Of a DNA stretch of 64,000 nucleotides, positions 1 through 11,030 are shown piece after piece; the first letter of the stretch is position 1; each line of letters opens with the position of its first letter. The notes under the pieces were generated by a model. The model saw only the letters and a list, made by a program, of their open reading frames with translations. It was not told the origin of the DNA and did not search any database. Origin of the DNA: Streblospio benedicti (Eukaryota > Annelida > Polychaeta > Spionida > Spionidae); contig CM032666.1 of NCBI GenBank assembly GCA_019095985.1, positions 5,443,023 through 5,507,022 on the forward strand, read 5' to 3'. A program made the position numbers and the translations under genes.

Positions 1-303
1 TTATTTTCCTGTCATTTCATGGGTAAAACATATACTAATTTGGTGCGTATGATAGTGGCAAATTTGTAGATGTATAAAAACTAATCTATGCTCATAATAA
101 CAATGAAAATTTAAATCATCTTTTTTCATCTTTTAATTTATGATCCACGCACTTATGCTGATTTTTTACAAGTTATATCCATCTAGGACATTATTTCCTC
201 GTAAGCCATATTAATATTGTTCAGATAACATAATTTTGTTACAACTAGAAAATTGTTTTCTCCATGTCGAACTGTTGTAACTATATTTTGCAATTTGTAT
301 GGT
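1..303. other. AT-rich non-coding
   Basis: No gene, repeat pair or structured signal seen. AT-rich sequence downstream of the minus-strand remnant that follows. Confidence 0.5.
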
Positions 304-797
304 TTAATAAATCACAAAATCCTTATAAAATGCCGAATGTCTATATCTAAGGCCATGTCTTGTGACATTTACAACATCAGTATCATATTGTGGTATGACA
401 GCTATGTCTTTATCAAGCTCTATTAACACTTCATCATTATCATCATCCGATTCATCATTGAATTCTGGTACAGCGTCTACAGTACATTTCATATCATAAA
501 TTGTTTTGCCAATGTGAGGTCACATGACAATTTCTCAGCTTTGGGGACGTTAATCTTGTCATCCATATTGCGATGGATCAGCTATTTATCCAGTTCAGCT
601 GAATAAAGTTTCTTTAATTCCTTATTATGATACAAATCTAACCAATTATATTTATCATATGTCTCGTTAGTTCGTGCAGCTTTAGTTAAATATCGGTTTG
701 TTTTCCGTTTACTTTGCTGATTATTTAAAGTTTCCAAATGTTGTATGTAATCTCGATCTAACTTTTCAGCAACAATATACGTGTTACAAAAATCCAT
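304..797 (-). pseudogene. Remnant of a mobile-element-associated protein (SAP-like motif, acidic linker)
   Basis: Two neighbouring minus-strand reading pieces (582-797, then 304-492) look like one decayed protein. The first is basic and charged (KRKTNRYLTKAARTNETYDK) and ends in a KLYSAELDK stretch, like the start of a SAP-type L-x2-YL DNA-binding helix. The second has an acidic linker (SDDDNDEV) and a basic VTRHGLRYR end. I know this layout (NETYDxYxW, then xELDKYL, acidic spacer, VTRxGR tail) from proteins encoded beside transposases and LINEs in marine invertebrates, but I cannot name the family. An in-frame stop follows AELDK and the pieces are not in one continuous frame, so it is unlikely to be functional. 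It could also be chance open sequence. Confidence 0.35.
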
Positions 798-859
798 CTA
801 CCTCTTCAATTCTTTCACTTGGTATTCTCATTCCCTAACTTTGTTTGATTGAATCAGTT

Positions 860-1720
860 ATCCGGTCTGTTATCGTAAAATCGTGCAAAATGTGGTACAA
901 GCGCCAAATTTGGCATGCATGTGCCTTAGGGCATATAAAAAAGATTTGGATATGGAACCACCCTCAGCGACCCCTATTATCACTCGGTTCCACCCGCGTT
1001 GTGTTTTGACATAAAAAATCATACACAACTGACATTTAACTGGTAATTTAATGGATTTTATGTTCAAAATCATCACATCAAGAATTATGGTAGATTATAT
1101 AATTATTTTGATATTTAGCCATGTAAATATTTAGACTTTTTGAAGAATTCCCCTATTATCACTCAATATTTAGCTTAATATCGTTTATTTCAAAACTACA
1201 CGATTACATGATGAACATGCTAAAAATACCAACACCTGATTTGATTAAAAGGGTGCCTAATAAGGAATTTTAGCCCCGATTACATTTTAATATTTCCCAG
1301 CGTTTTGAGATATCCAAGATGGCCGCTGGTGTGGGAGTCGAAATCTAATATTGGCTATATCTTTCTTGATATTTGGGATAGAGTCATGATTTTGGTGTCT
1401 AGAAATAGGCTGTAGAGGTCAAGTAATCCAATTATATTCATTGGAATAAGACTGTTTATCGCCATATATGCACAATCCAAGATGGCCACCACAGGAGTGT
1501 TCGAAATCTGAGATTATCTGTAACGTTTTAACTATCAATAATAGAAACATGATTTCCAAATATCCTAATGGAAACAAAATTGAATAACTAGACATAGACA
1601 AAATCAAAATTACTCATGAAAATGTAACTTTCTAATTTGATGTAAGCAAATTCAAGATGGCCACCACTACCAGGGTAGGATGATCGAGTTTCAGTAACTT
1701 TTAACTATTTGAGAGAGCAA
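860..1720 (+). repeat. Left arm of the fold-back element with ~165 bp sub-repeats
   Basis: Contains the outer arm (860-1175) and three spaced sub-repeats with CAAGATGGCC cores near 1316, 1478 and 1651, so the spacing is about 163-173 bp. Each core is followed by a variable GATTTTGGTxTC or similar block. The reverse complement of this segment is found at 3395-4540. Confidence 0.7.
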
Positions 1721-2269
1721 TGATTTTGGTATCAAACGTGCAGGTTTATTGAGGTATAAAATTCAGTCACAAGATATTCTAAGCATTACTCTTATAAAAT
1801 GAGGTGTCTATATCTGATTTTGATACTAGCTATATCAATTTCATCGATCTATATTCTCTTTACACAAAACAGTGTAAGACTTTATCCTCTTTAAAATCTA
1901 AATTGAAGCATAATTTGTTTTAGGAGGGGTACTAGCTAGCACACAAGCACCCTTTATGGTACATGTCCAATACAAATTAATTTTATATTGTATTGGATAT
2001 CAGGTCCAGTATATTCAAAGCTTTCATAAACACACATTTACCTCATTAGGCATCATAGCTCTTATCATTCCTACCCGTTAAGATATGATGATAATGCTAT
2101 AGACCTCATTGATTACAAAACATAATCATCACCATTATGGAATACTGACCTACACGTAATAATTCCAGATAAATATCACAATTCAAATGTAATGGCACAC
2201 AATCTCAAAGAAAATTATCTTATCCAAACACTGCACTATAAACCACATAAATACAGGTTTCCGATTGAA

Positions 2270-2985
2270 TAGAGAAGGCCCTGCAGCTCCTCCTTAAAGT
2301 TGAGACTGATTGTAACAAGGTCAAACTCGTTCTGAATCGCCTCAATGAAAAAAAGTAGCTATTATATAACACAAATGACAACAATGGACTTCAGACCAGT
2401 AATGGTACTGTACTGGAGCACACGGATGAATTCAAACACTTTGGCACATGGATGGATGAATCTCAAAAGTACATCTGTGTCAAAACGATAGTTGCTTAGA
2501 AAACCCTCAACAGCATTAACAAAGTCTGGAAATCCAACTTAAGCTCTGGCTTCAAGAAGCAACTCCTCCTTGCTACAGTGCAGACAGTCCTACTTTATTA
2601 CTGAGAAATTTACCCCCAAACAAAAATAGTGGAAGCTCTCGCAATGCTACAGACATCTCTACACATATGATGCAAACGATCCTGAACATAAACTGGAGCT
2701 CCCATACTACAAATGAGCAACTCTGTTGTGAATTCCCAACAGTCACTGATGATTGCTAATAGAATACTCAAGTTAGAAGGATACTGCTACCCCCATACTT
2801 TGGTTGAGCTTGTGGAAAGGTATGGGTTTGGAAACAACACATGGGAATTGAAGACATGGGAGGCCCTCGGAAAAGTGAGAAGCCTGGTGGAACATTCTGG
2901 GTTTCCTAAAACGTGATGCAGGAGCTACTAGTGCTATCAAAATAGCCACACTATTGCAAGACATGAAGATTTGAAGACTTTGTAT
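2270..2985 (+). pseudogene. LINE reverse transcriptase 3' fragment (RTE-like or related clade)
   Basis: The plus strand shows, in several broken frames, the run of motifs that follows the catalytic RT core in endonuclease-type non-LTR retrotransposons: a KVxLVLNRLNEKK block near 2310, FGTWMDESQK near 2445 (family form FKYLGSWMDS..KD), LNSINKVWKSNLSSGFK near 2505, VQTVLLYY near 2580, NINWSSHTTNEQL near 2690, and RILKLEGYCYPH near 2760 (family form RRLKLAGHCxRH). The longest open piece is 2713-2916. Stops and frame changes show it is dead, and the 5' part including the YADD core is missing. It lies inside the fold-back element, so it inserted there or was carried by it. Confidence 0.75.
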
Positions 2986-3394
2986 TCTGTATTTGAGGCT
3001 TTTAGCCTAACTACAATACAGCACTGTATATAGGTAATCTGAAACTTTGCTTAATCACATGACCAGTTAATAAGTATTATATATAAATATCAGGACTGAC
3101 TCGAGATATAACATATGTTTGACCTGGGCTATATGCAAAAAAAATTTCTTTCTTGGAAAAGATCAGTATAGCAGGTGTCTGTAATGGATTTGATGACTGT
3201 ACTAATCACAATGATGCATTATTATAGACCATCATTTTCATTCTGGTCACCTTGGATTTTACTCATAAGTGAATATCGAATGGCTGAACAGATGTTTTAC
3301 GTTATTTTATATAGTGCAAACCAAATTACATAACAACTAAACAACCAAATCATCATTCTATCACTAACAGTGTGCATGCTAATTACAATCATTC

Positions 3395-4540
3395 AACCAT
3401 TGCAGTGACGGCCATCTTGAATTTGGCTAATATCCAAATGAAGAATCTTTTTTAGTATAGTTTGATTATTTTAGCCTATAAATATATATCAAGACATAAT
3501 AGTTGAAATGTCATAAACAATCTCATATTTTGAGAACTCCTGTGGTGGCCATCTTGGATTTTGTCATCCAAATGTTGAATCTTGTTTTCATGAATATATG
3601 TGGATTCTATGACTTCATAAACTTACACCTGTAAACCAAAATCCGGATCTTATAATTATTAGTAAATATTTTATGGACAATCATAGATTTTGATCACCCA
3701 TGTGGCGGCCATCTTGGATTTTGCATATATGGAGATGGTTAATCTTGTTCCAATGGGCATATTTGGATTCTATGACCACGAAAACCTACCACTAGACACC
3801 AAAATTATAACTCTATCACAAATATCAAGAAAGATATAGCCAATATTAGATTTCAAACCCACCAGCCGGCGGCCATCTTGGATTTCTCAAAACGCTGGGG
3901 GATATCAGATCATTATAATGTATTGCATATTCAACAATCTTGTGATATTTAATAGAACAAATTTCAATGGCATTTGACATGTTTGTTCATATTGACTTCT
4001 TTTGTACATTTACATATATGGTTGACGTTTAAGTTACGTAACATTAAACATGTATCTTTACGTATCTTAATAATCTTATGAATAAGATTTGTTTATATAG
4101 ATTTTATAGAGCTATATTCAAACAAAGATGAGTTTATAGTGATATATTGTGTTGCATGTTGGTTAAAAGACTTGAACGATTTAAAAGAAAACTTGATATT
4201 GAGAATTATTGTATAGAAAATGATATTGAGTGATAATAGAGGAATTCTTCAAAAAGTCTAAATATTTACATGACTAACTATCAAAATCATTCTATAATCT
4301 ACCATAATTCTTGGTGTGATGATTTTGAATGCAAAATCCATTAAATTACCAGTTAAATGTCAGTTAAGTATGATTTTTTAGGTCAAAACGCAAAGTGGGT
4401 GGAACCGAGTGATAATAGGGGTCGCTGAGGGTGGTTCCATATCCAAATCTTTTTTATATGCCCTAAGGTACATGCATGCCAAATTTGGCGCTTGTACCCC
4501 ATTTTGCACGATTCTCTCAAAATATGCGATAACCAATTCT
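3395..4540 (-). repeat. Right arm of the fold-back element
   Basis: Inverted counterpart of the left arm. Four GGCCATCTTGGATTTTG cores lie near 3412, 3547, 3705 and 3870, against three in the left arm, so sub-repeat number differs between arms. The spacer at 3905-4215 has no clear partner on the left. The terminal block 4215-4540 matches 860-1175 closely. Confidence 0.7.
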
Positions 4541-4545
4541 GAGAG

Positions 4546-5119
4546 ACATACACAAACGTTTGACGTTCAATTGGTAACGTCAACAATGTACGTGCTTTTA
4601 AATTCCAGGAATCATCAGTAGCAGGTGCTTGGTTGCCAAATCTTAGTAGCCATTTTGTAACAAGATGGCGTGCCACAGATGGAAGTTTTTATATTTAAGT
4701 TTTAAAGCTTTTTAAAGCTTTTTTATGAAGACCCAACCTGCTTTGAGGCGCAGATAGAGAGAAGGTCGCGGTGGAGAAAGCAAATTGTGGCCCGATTTCA
4801 ACTCAGGGATCAAAATTGGACAGAATAATAATTCCACCAATGGAACCATGTCACGTGTTCTGTGCCGACGCCAAGTTAGTGAAGTGATTCTGGACAACAA
4901 TCGAGCCTCCCCTTGTGATATCAACTGGTGTTATACAGGTAATTTAGTTAAAATTATAATCCATGTTTAACTTTTTAAATGAACATGTTCTTAAAATGCT
5001 TGTTAACACTCCTCAGCTATAGTAATGGTGCGTGAGTGTTTTGATTTGTCGTCGGTGCGATGCCCCAACCTAGGCCTAGGGCTAGGCACAGGACTCTGAG
5101 GACTCAGGAGCGAGCACCG
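4546..5119. other. Non-coding; possible GC-moderate exon-like stretch
   Basis: Between 4730 and 4935 the sequence is richer in GC than its surroundings and ends at a donor-like CAG|GTAATT (about 4938), which would suit a first or untranslated exon on the plus strand. No continuing protein could be recognised, so no gene is called. The rest shows nothing definable. Confidence 0.25.
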
Positions 5120-5123
5120 GAGA

Positions 5124-5211
5124 AATTTAGTCAATTAATTATGCTTGTTCGACTGATGCGGAGCCTAAGCATCAAAGAATCATCGAACATGCATAATTAA
5201 CTGACTAAATT
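5124..5211. repeat. 88 bp palindrome with ~29 bp arms
   Basis: 5124-5152 (AATTTAGTCAATTAATTATG and on to TCGA) is matched in reverse complement at 5183-5211 with about two mismatches, leaving a ~30 nt loop that contains a smaller GATGC/GCATC stem. A small fold-back MITE or MITE remnant is the simplest reading. Confidence 0.6.
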
Positions 5212-5559
5212 GCTCTTGTGAACCTAGGGCCCCGCCGACTATTAGCCAGATTCAGATTAAGATTTGTTGAGTAAGCCTTTTTTTCTATAGTATTAATTTA
5301 GGAGATATAGGTGTTGCAATTTCACTTCTTCTATCTAAATGTTAATACTTCCTCCAACATTGGAACAAATCATATGATATATCTTTTAGTTACAAATAAA
5401 ATGTGTGCATCTCTGGGAGGTGGGGTGGGGGCATCTCTGTACAACTTGTTTTACATTGCACTTTTTACAGTAAAAGAATATGGTGAAATTTTTACAATTT
5501 TACAATATAATTATCAATTAACAGTAATGCTAGTAACAATTAGACAGTACTTTATCTAA
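5212..5559. other. Non-coding
   Basis: AT-rich sequence with a short G-rich GGGAGGTGGGGTGGGGG run near 5415. Nothing else seen. Confidence 0.4.
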
Positions 5560-6215
5560 ATTATAACATTTTGAAACCTTAATTGTTAACTTTTTGCATC
5601 GGTCACTTTGTATAAAATACAAATTCCAGTGGCTCTTTCAAAGTGTTCAATATCATAACTTGACAAGCAGATGTGTTCTTTTACAAGAGGATGAGTTGGA
5701 TCCAGAATAAAATGAGTCATCAGGTTGTAATCGCTTAGAATAGTGTTCAAACCAGGCAGAATATGTGGGATAGTGTCCATCATTCTTTTCAGATATTTAT
5801 CTTATTTCTGACATCTTCAGAACCAAGTCATTGCAGTAAGCAGTGAATCATATTTTCATCTTCCTCTTTACATATTTGACAAGTTGCATCTGTGTTGGTG
5901 CATAACTTGGATCTATTTTTTTAGTACAGTATGTTACAGTGTCTTGATACAAGCTCTTCTAACTTCTCTTGGATTTTTTTTTATATTTAACAACATTGTG
6001 ACATTTATTGCGGAGGCAAGTTTTGTTCAGGTATTGGAGCGTTAAAAAGTTCATAGTGTCCTCTTTAATTTTATCAGATATTAATTCCAGGATTGCTGTC
6101 TTTACCATTTCTTTCCAATTAGATTTTGGTATCTTCATATTTATTAAATCTGATATGCACGGTCGTGAGTACTTACTGAGGATGGGATTAATATGGGTGA
6201 TCAAGCTTGAAGCTT
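5560..6215 (-). mobile_element. LINE ORF2 C-terminal remnant (Jockey/CR1-like)
   Basis: On the minus strand, 6204-5959 reads PKSNWKEMVKTAI... then LTLQYLNKTCL, the post-RT tail of Jockey/CR1-like LINEs (xxxxWKxxVxxAI, then LxYLN). Further on, about 5885-5830, comes CQICKEEDENMIHCLLQ, the C-x2-C...H-x3/4 zinc-knuckle-like block (family form CxLCxxxxExxxHFLLxC). 5783-5586 continues with PHILPGLNTIL and a SYDIEHFERATGICILYK tail. Stops and frame shifts separate these parts, so it is inactive. Only the last ~200 residues of ORF2 are present, as expected for a 5'-truncated insertion. Confidence 0.65.
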
Positions 6216-6423
6216 AAATTAGAATATGGGCATTGTTATTTTTTATTAGGAGTTGCTGTTTACAAACGCAAATGTCGATCTTGTAATTTCATTTAGCTGT
6301 ACATAGAGGAAAATGACGGACTCCACAATTAACGATAACATAAGCTTTTTTAGATTCGATCTATTGTATCACCTTCAATATGGCCTACAGGTAGAAATAT
6401 TCTTTATTAGATGATATTAGCCC
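6216..6423. other. Non-coding
   Basis: Nothing recognised between the LINE remnant and the first SINE copy. Confidence 0.4.
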
Positions 6424-6617
6424 ACTGCTTGGGATGATGGTATCATTCTGGTCTCACAACCTTGAGGTCGTTAGTTCGAGTCCCGTCAGGGCCACTTAAT
6501 ATAGTAAAATGGAAGATGTCTCATCAGTTATGTCAATACAGTGGTAGGAGCTTGCTTGACAGAACAGTGAGAGTAGAATTGAATTCACAAGCAAACTTGG
6601 GAAAAATATATATACAG
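6424..6617 (+). mobile_element. tRNA-derived SINE, copy 1
   Basis: The head has an A-box-like GATGATGGTATCATTCTGG and, about 40 nt later, a B-box AGTTCGAGTCC, the internal RNA polymerase III promoter of a tRNA. The 5' flank does not pair with GGGCCACT, so this is not a tRNA gene. A tRNA-unrelated body follows (TATGTCAATACAGTGGTAG, then GAACAGTGAGAGTAGAATT) and the copy ends in a short (TA) run. The same body follows the same head in copy 2. Confidence 0.75.
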
Positions 6618-6796
6618 TTAATTCATAGAATCACAGAGCTTAACACGGCTGGAACATTAGACCTACAAAAAATTTCTGTCCTCAATATACAAGTGGGATT
6701 CGAAACCACAGCCTCTGGGTTGAGATGATAACTGACCAAGTATGTAGGCTAGGGGTTACAGAGACAACGGTTCATCTGAGTAATCTTTTAACAGCC

Positions 6797-6974
6797 AGCT
6801 ACTTGGGATGATGGTATCATTCTGGTCTCACAACCTTGAGGTCGTGAGTTCGAGTCCCGTTAGGGCCACTTGATATAGTAAATGGAAGCTGTCTCTTCAG
6901 CTATGTCAATACAGTGGTAGAAGCTTGCTTGGCAGAACAGTGAGAGTAGAATTCATTTCACAAGTAAACTTGGG

Positions 6975-6976
<2 letters not shown>
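6797..6976 (+). mobile_element. tRNA-derived SINE, copy 2
   Basis: Second copy of the same SINE, ~370 bp downstream in the same orientation, with the same box A, box B and body and ~90% similarity by eye. Its 3' end runs directly into the long (TA)n tract, so the SINE tail probably seeded the microsatellite. Confidence 0.75.
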
Positions 6977-7645
<669 letters not shown>

Positions 7646-8326
7646 ATTTGAGCAGGTGCAAGATCAGGGTTCCAGTTTTTGGTCACAAGAGCAAAAAAAG
7701 TTTTTGGTAAAAATGTACATATAACTGGTTTTTTGGACCAACTAATAGGTTGTGGTCCAGGAAATATATTCATTTTATCAACTTTCTATAGTGCGTTCTA
7801 TGATTTCTATTGTTTTTCATTCATACCCAACTTCTTTTTTTACAAAGTGTAATGCTGTACAAAAATGTAAATTTTTATGGAAATTTAAGCATGGAAAGTA
7901 TACATGCACACATTTTTTACTTCCAGCTATGATTGCCAGTTGTTTAGCCCTCGATTGGTACATCTTACAATATGATTGTAACCAATTCAACCAAAATATT
8001 AATCTAAAATGATGAAAAACAAATCTTTTTAATTAACATAAGTTTTGTTATCAATCTTTATTCAGAAACCGTATGTTCTTCATAGTTGCCATGAATATTA
8101 ATGTATACTTTACAATGCGTATATGGAGCGGTAAAAAAATATTGAAATCCAGAAAGCATTATGATGGTCAAATTTCTACTTCTGGAAATGGCTTCAAAAG
8201 TGGGACGGAGTGGACAATTTTGGGACAGAGTGGACAATCTGTCTTTAAATGAATGTGTGTGATAATCTGGGTGTTCATAATGTTTTCAAACACTCTCAAC
8301 TACAAGGTGGTGAACCATTTGGGACC

Positions 8327-8820
8327 ATCTCGGTTCAAAAGCATCCTCTCGGTTCAATACAAGGACCCTCTAGGTTTTGAAGAGGATCCTCTAGGTTTTT
8401 TTCCACAATGGAAGTTAAAATGAAGAAAGCAGCAAAGGTAATTTTCCTTTTTTATAAGATCTATTGCCATAGAATATACAATTGAATATTTCTATTGAGT
8501 GCACTATCATGCAGAGAATCATTGTCACCAATTTAAAACTTAAAAGATCTTTAGGTTAATGAGTGATATCAGTTACAAAGTCAACTTTGTTCATCTGATT
8601 TAGTTGAAGATGAAATTCTAGCCACTTTGATGGGAAATAAATCGATTGTTAAGTCTATACCAAGGGATTTTTTGACAATAGCCTATTGTGAAAACATTCA
8701 CAGCAGTAGATCTACATTCATATTTAGTATTGAATAGTATATATTTGAATAAATCAATTTTCTTTAAAGTAGGTTACATAAGAGGATCCTCTCGGTTTCT
8801 GAAAGAGGATCCTCTCCTGA
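8327..8820 (+). repeat. Left subterminal GAGGATCCTCT box array
   Basis: Boxes near 8337, 8366, 8382, 8785 and 8808, in forms such as AGAGGATCCTCTCGGTTTC. The 12-base core AGAGGATCCTCT is a perfect palindrome containing GGATCC. Confidence 0.7.
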
Positions 8821-9904
8821 CTCAGTTGAATTGCAGTCATACTCTAAATTTAACTGTACCTAGACCAAATAAAGTAAATGTGACCTGTGATGTTTCAGTC
8901 CAAACCATTGGGCATCAAAATTATCAACCGAACACCTGAGAGGTTTAAGGCCTATGTTAAACCAAGGAAGGTATGTAAACGTTTATATAGACTAACCAAA
9001 ATCAATTATTGATTTTGAGAATATATGTACTTTAATATTATAATTAGTATCTGTAGCTTTGACATTTGTACAATAACATGATTAATGAGCTGTATTACAC
9101 TGTAAAATTGACTGAATTTGGTAAGCAACGTACAGTCTCATTGTTTTATTGTTTTTGAGATTTTTAGTCTCCTTTTCAATGAAATGAAAATAAATTACAT
9201 ATCAATAAGTATATTGTCGAGATCTAAATACACACAAGTATATTACATTATTTACTTTTTATTTGATATCTAATAATCTCTAACTAATCTTTGCTATTTT
9301 AACTAACACTTCATGCCACATTTCAAATACTTATTCGAATTATAATATCTGTACAATTAGGTTTAAGAAAAACATAAGTAGAGCTCTTTTAAATTTTCAA
9401 CACAATGTACTATAATTGACTAATAATATACTTATTGATAAGTAATTTATTTTCAATTAATAATAAGATTGGACTTGTATAAGCAGAAGTCATTTTTAAT
9501 TGAAATATAGCTGGATATCAAAAGCTGATTTAGCGTACCCTATTTCCATAACTATATTTTATCATTGTGTTTTTCCAGATCGAGTATAACACCCTGGGCA
9601 TTATGCCTCAACCTCAGATTACAGCTGCTAATGGTGACCATGTTTCTACAAAATATTTCTTCGGAATAGTTTCTAAACAATACTATGTATATTTCATATT
9701 TTCATTCATAAATATTTATTACAAATGTTGATACTTTGCATGCTTTTAGCCAAAGATTTAAAAGCAAGGAGTCTCTTCGTAGCAAGAATACTTTTTAAAT
9801 GAGAATAAGATATTTTCTTGTAGTATGACTTTGGATACCTTAATGCCAATAATCTAGTATTCAACATTTTTGGGCTACACAGAAGCTAGTCTTAACTATT
9901 ATAA

Positions 9905-10085
9905 CTAGATCAATAGTGCTCAGAGAGCACAGCGTCGCTAGAACAATGATGGCCCATGGGCAATAAAGATGTTTACTTTGCAATCAAAGCATTAAAGTAG
10001 AAGAAATTCTTATTTGATGTGTGATTCATCCTACATCTATGTTCTTGGCATTGGATTTCCGGTGATTTCTAAACAAAAATCTGTA
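9905..10085 (+). repeat. Dispersed repeat, copy also at 57.6-57.8 kb
   Basis: GTGCTCAGAGAGCACAGCGT, then GGGCAATAAAGATGTTTACTTT, then GTTCTTGGCATTGGATTTC are found in the same order in reverse complement at 57605-57790. It contains AATAAA. It is probably the end of a larger retro- or DNA element. Here it lies inside the 8303-11048 transposon. Confidence 0.7.
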
Positions 10086-10499
10086 ATTCAAGTATAGTTT
10101 TGTAAGTTAGAAGATTTTGTAAATTTTTTTTTTCTTGCATTACTGTTTTAGTATTAAGAAAACAGCTGTTAATTTCTAAGTTTAAAGATTTTGTTGATGA
10201 TAAATGTTTTTCATTTTTGTTTTCTGTATCAAGAATGTAACTTTCATAAGTGTTAGTTTGTAATTTTGTATGTTGGAAGATTTTGTTAATAATAAACCTT
10301 TTACATATTGGCCTTCAATTTGTTTCTTTTTATTGTTTCCCTTTTAAGTTAAATAGTGATATTTCGCTTTCCGTGTAATTCCTGAATTGCCACTACAAAA
10401 TACATATATGCAACATTAAAACTTCAAAATATAAACAAACCTATGAAGTTTGTATTGATGCTGAGTCATATAGCTATAGATCTATAACAACGGTTTTAT

Positions 10500-11030
10500 T
10501 AACCAAGAGGATCCTCTTTACCATTCTAACATCTGTTTCACTAAACCAAGAGGATCCTCTTTACCATTTTGACATGTTTTTCACTAAACCGAGAGGATCC
10601 TTTGTTAGAGATGGCTTATCAAAAAGGCAAATTCTCTAAAACCTTCAATAATAAATAAAATGTATGCATTCACAACAGATCTTGGGTGTGTATGGTTGTA
10701 TATTTTTTGCAAAATACAACCTGAAGTTGTGTGCATTTGTATCAATTAGGTACATTTAGGCCAACTTTACATGAATCAGGTGAAGTTGAGAACAGTTTGT
10801 CATTTTGTAACAGGGATTTTACAATCATATCAGCTATATAAGATATTACATCTACAAAATTGTATTCTGTTATTACTATAATGCTCAATAGGGATATTAA
10901 TTTTGCAAACCTACCTATCCAAAGGTGTGAAAAAACAATTTTATTGTCTGTCATGTTAAAATGTTATGTTTTTCAAACCGAGAGGATCCTCTTTCAAACC
11001 GAGAGGATCCTTTTGAACCGAGATGGTCCC
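10500..11030 (-). repeat. Right subterminal GAGGATCCTCT box array
   Basis: Boxes near 10506, 10548, 10592, 10980 and 11000 in the form AAACCGAGAGGATCCTCTTT, the opposite orientation to the left array. The first three sit in a ~42 bp tandem repeat (ATCCTCTTTACCATTxTxAC and CACTAAACC). Confidence 0.7.

Larger units (their letters stand above)
850..4545. mobile_element. 3.7 kb fold-back (long inverted repeat) DNA element
   Basis: The two ends are long inverted copies of each other. Outer arms of about 300 bp (about 860-1175 and 4215-4540) match closely, from TCGTGCAAAATG through the GAATTCC(C/T)CTATTATCACTCAATAT block. After a poorly matching spacer the pairing resumes in inner arms (about 1290-1720 and 3395-3905) made of repeated blocks, each containing CCAAGATGGCC(A/G)CC. 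No transposase is recognisable between the arms. Long inverted repeats built from tandem sub-repeats are the hallmark of Foldback/TU-type elements; family membership is inferred from architecture. A LINE fragment sits in the middle. I could not define a target-site duplication. Confidence 0.75.

Noticed and set aside
6431-6505. tRNA gene with box A and box B
   Set aside because: No acceptor-stem pairing with the GGGCCACT end, and the head is followed by a shared SINE body in two copies.
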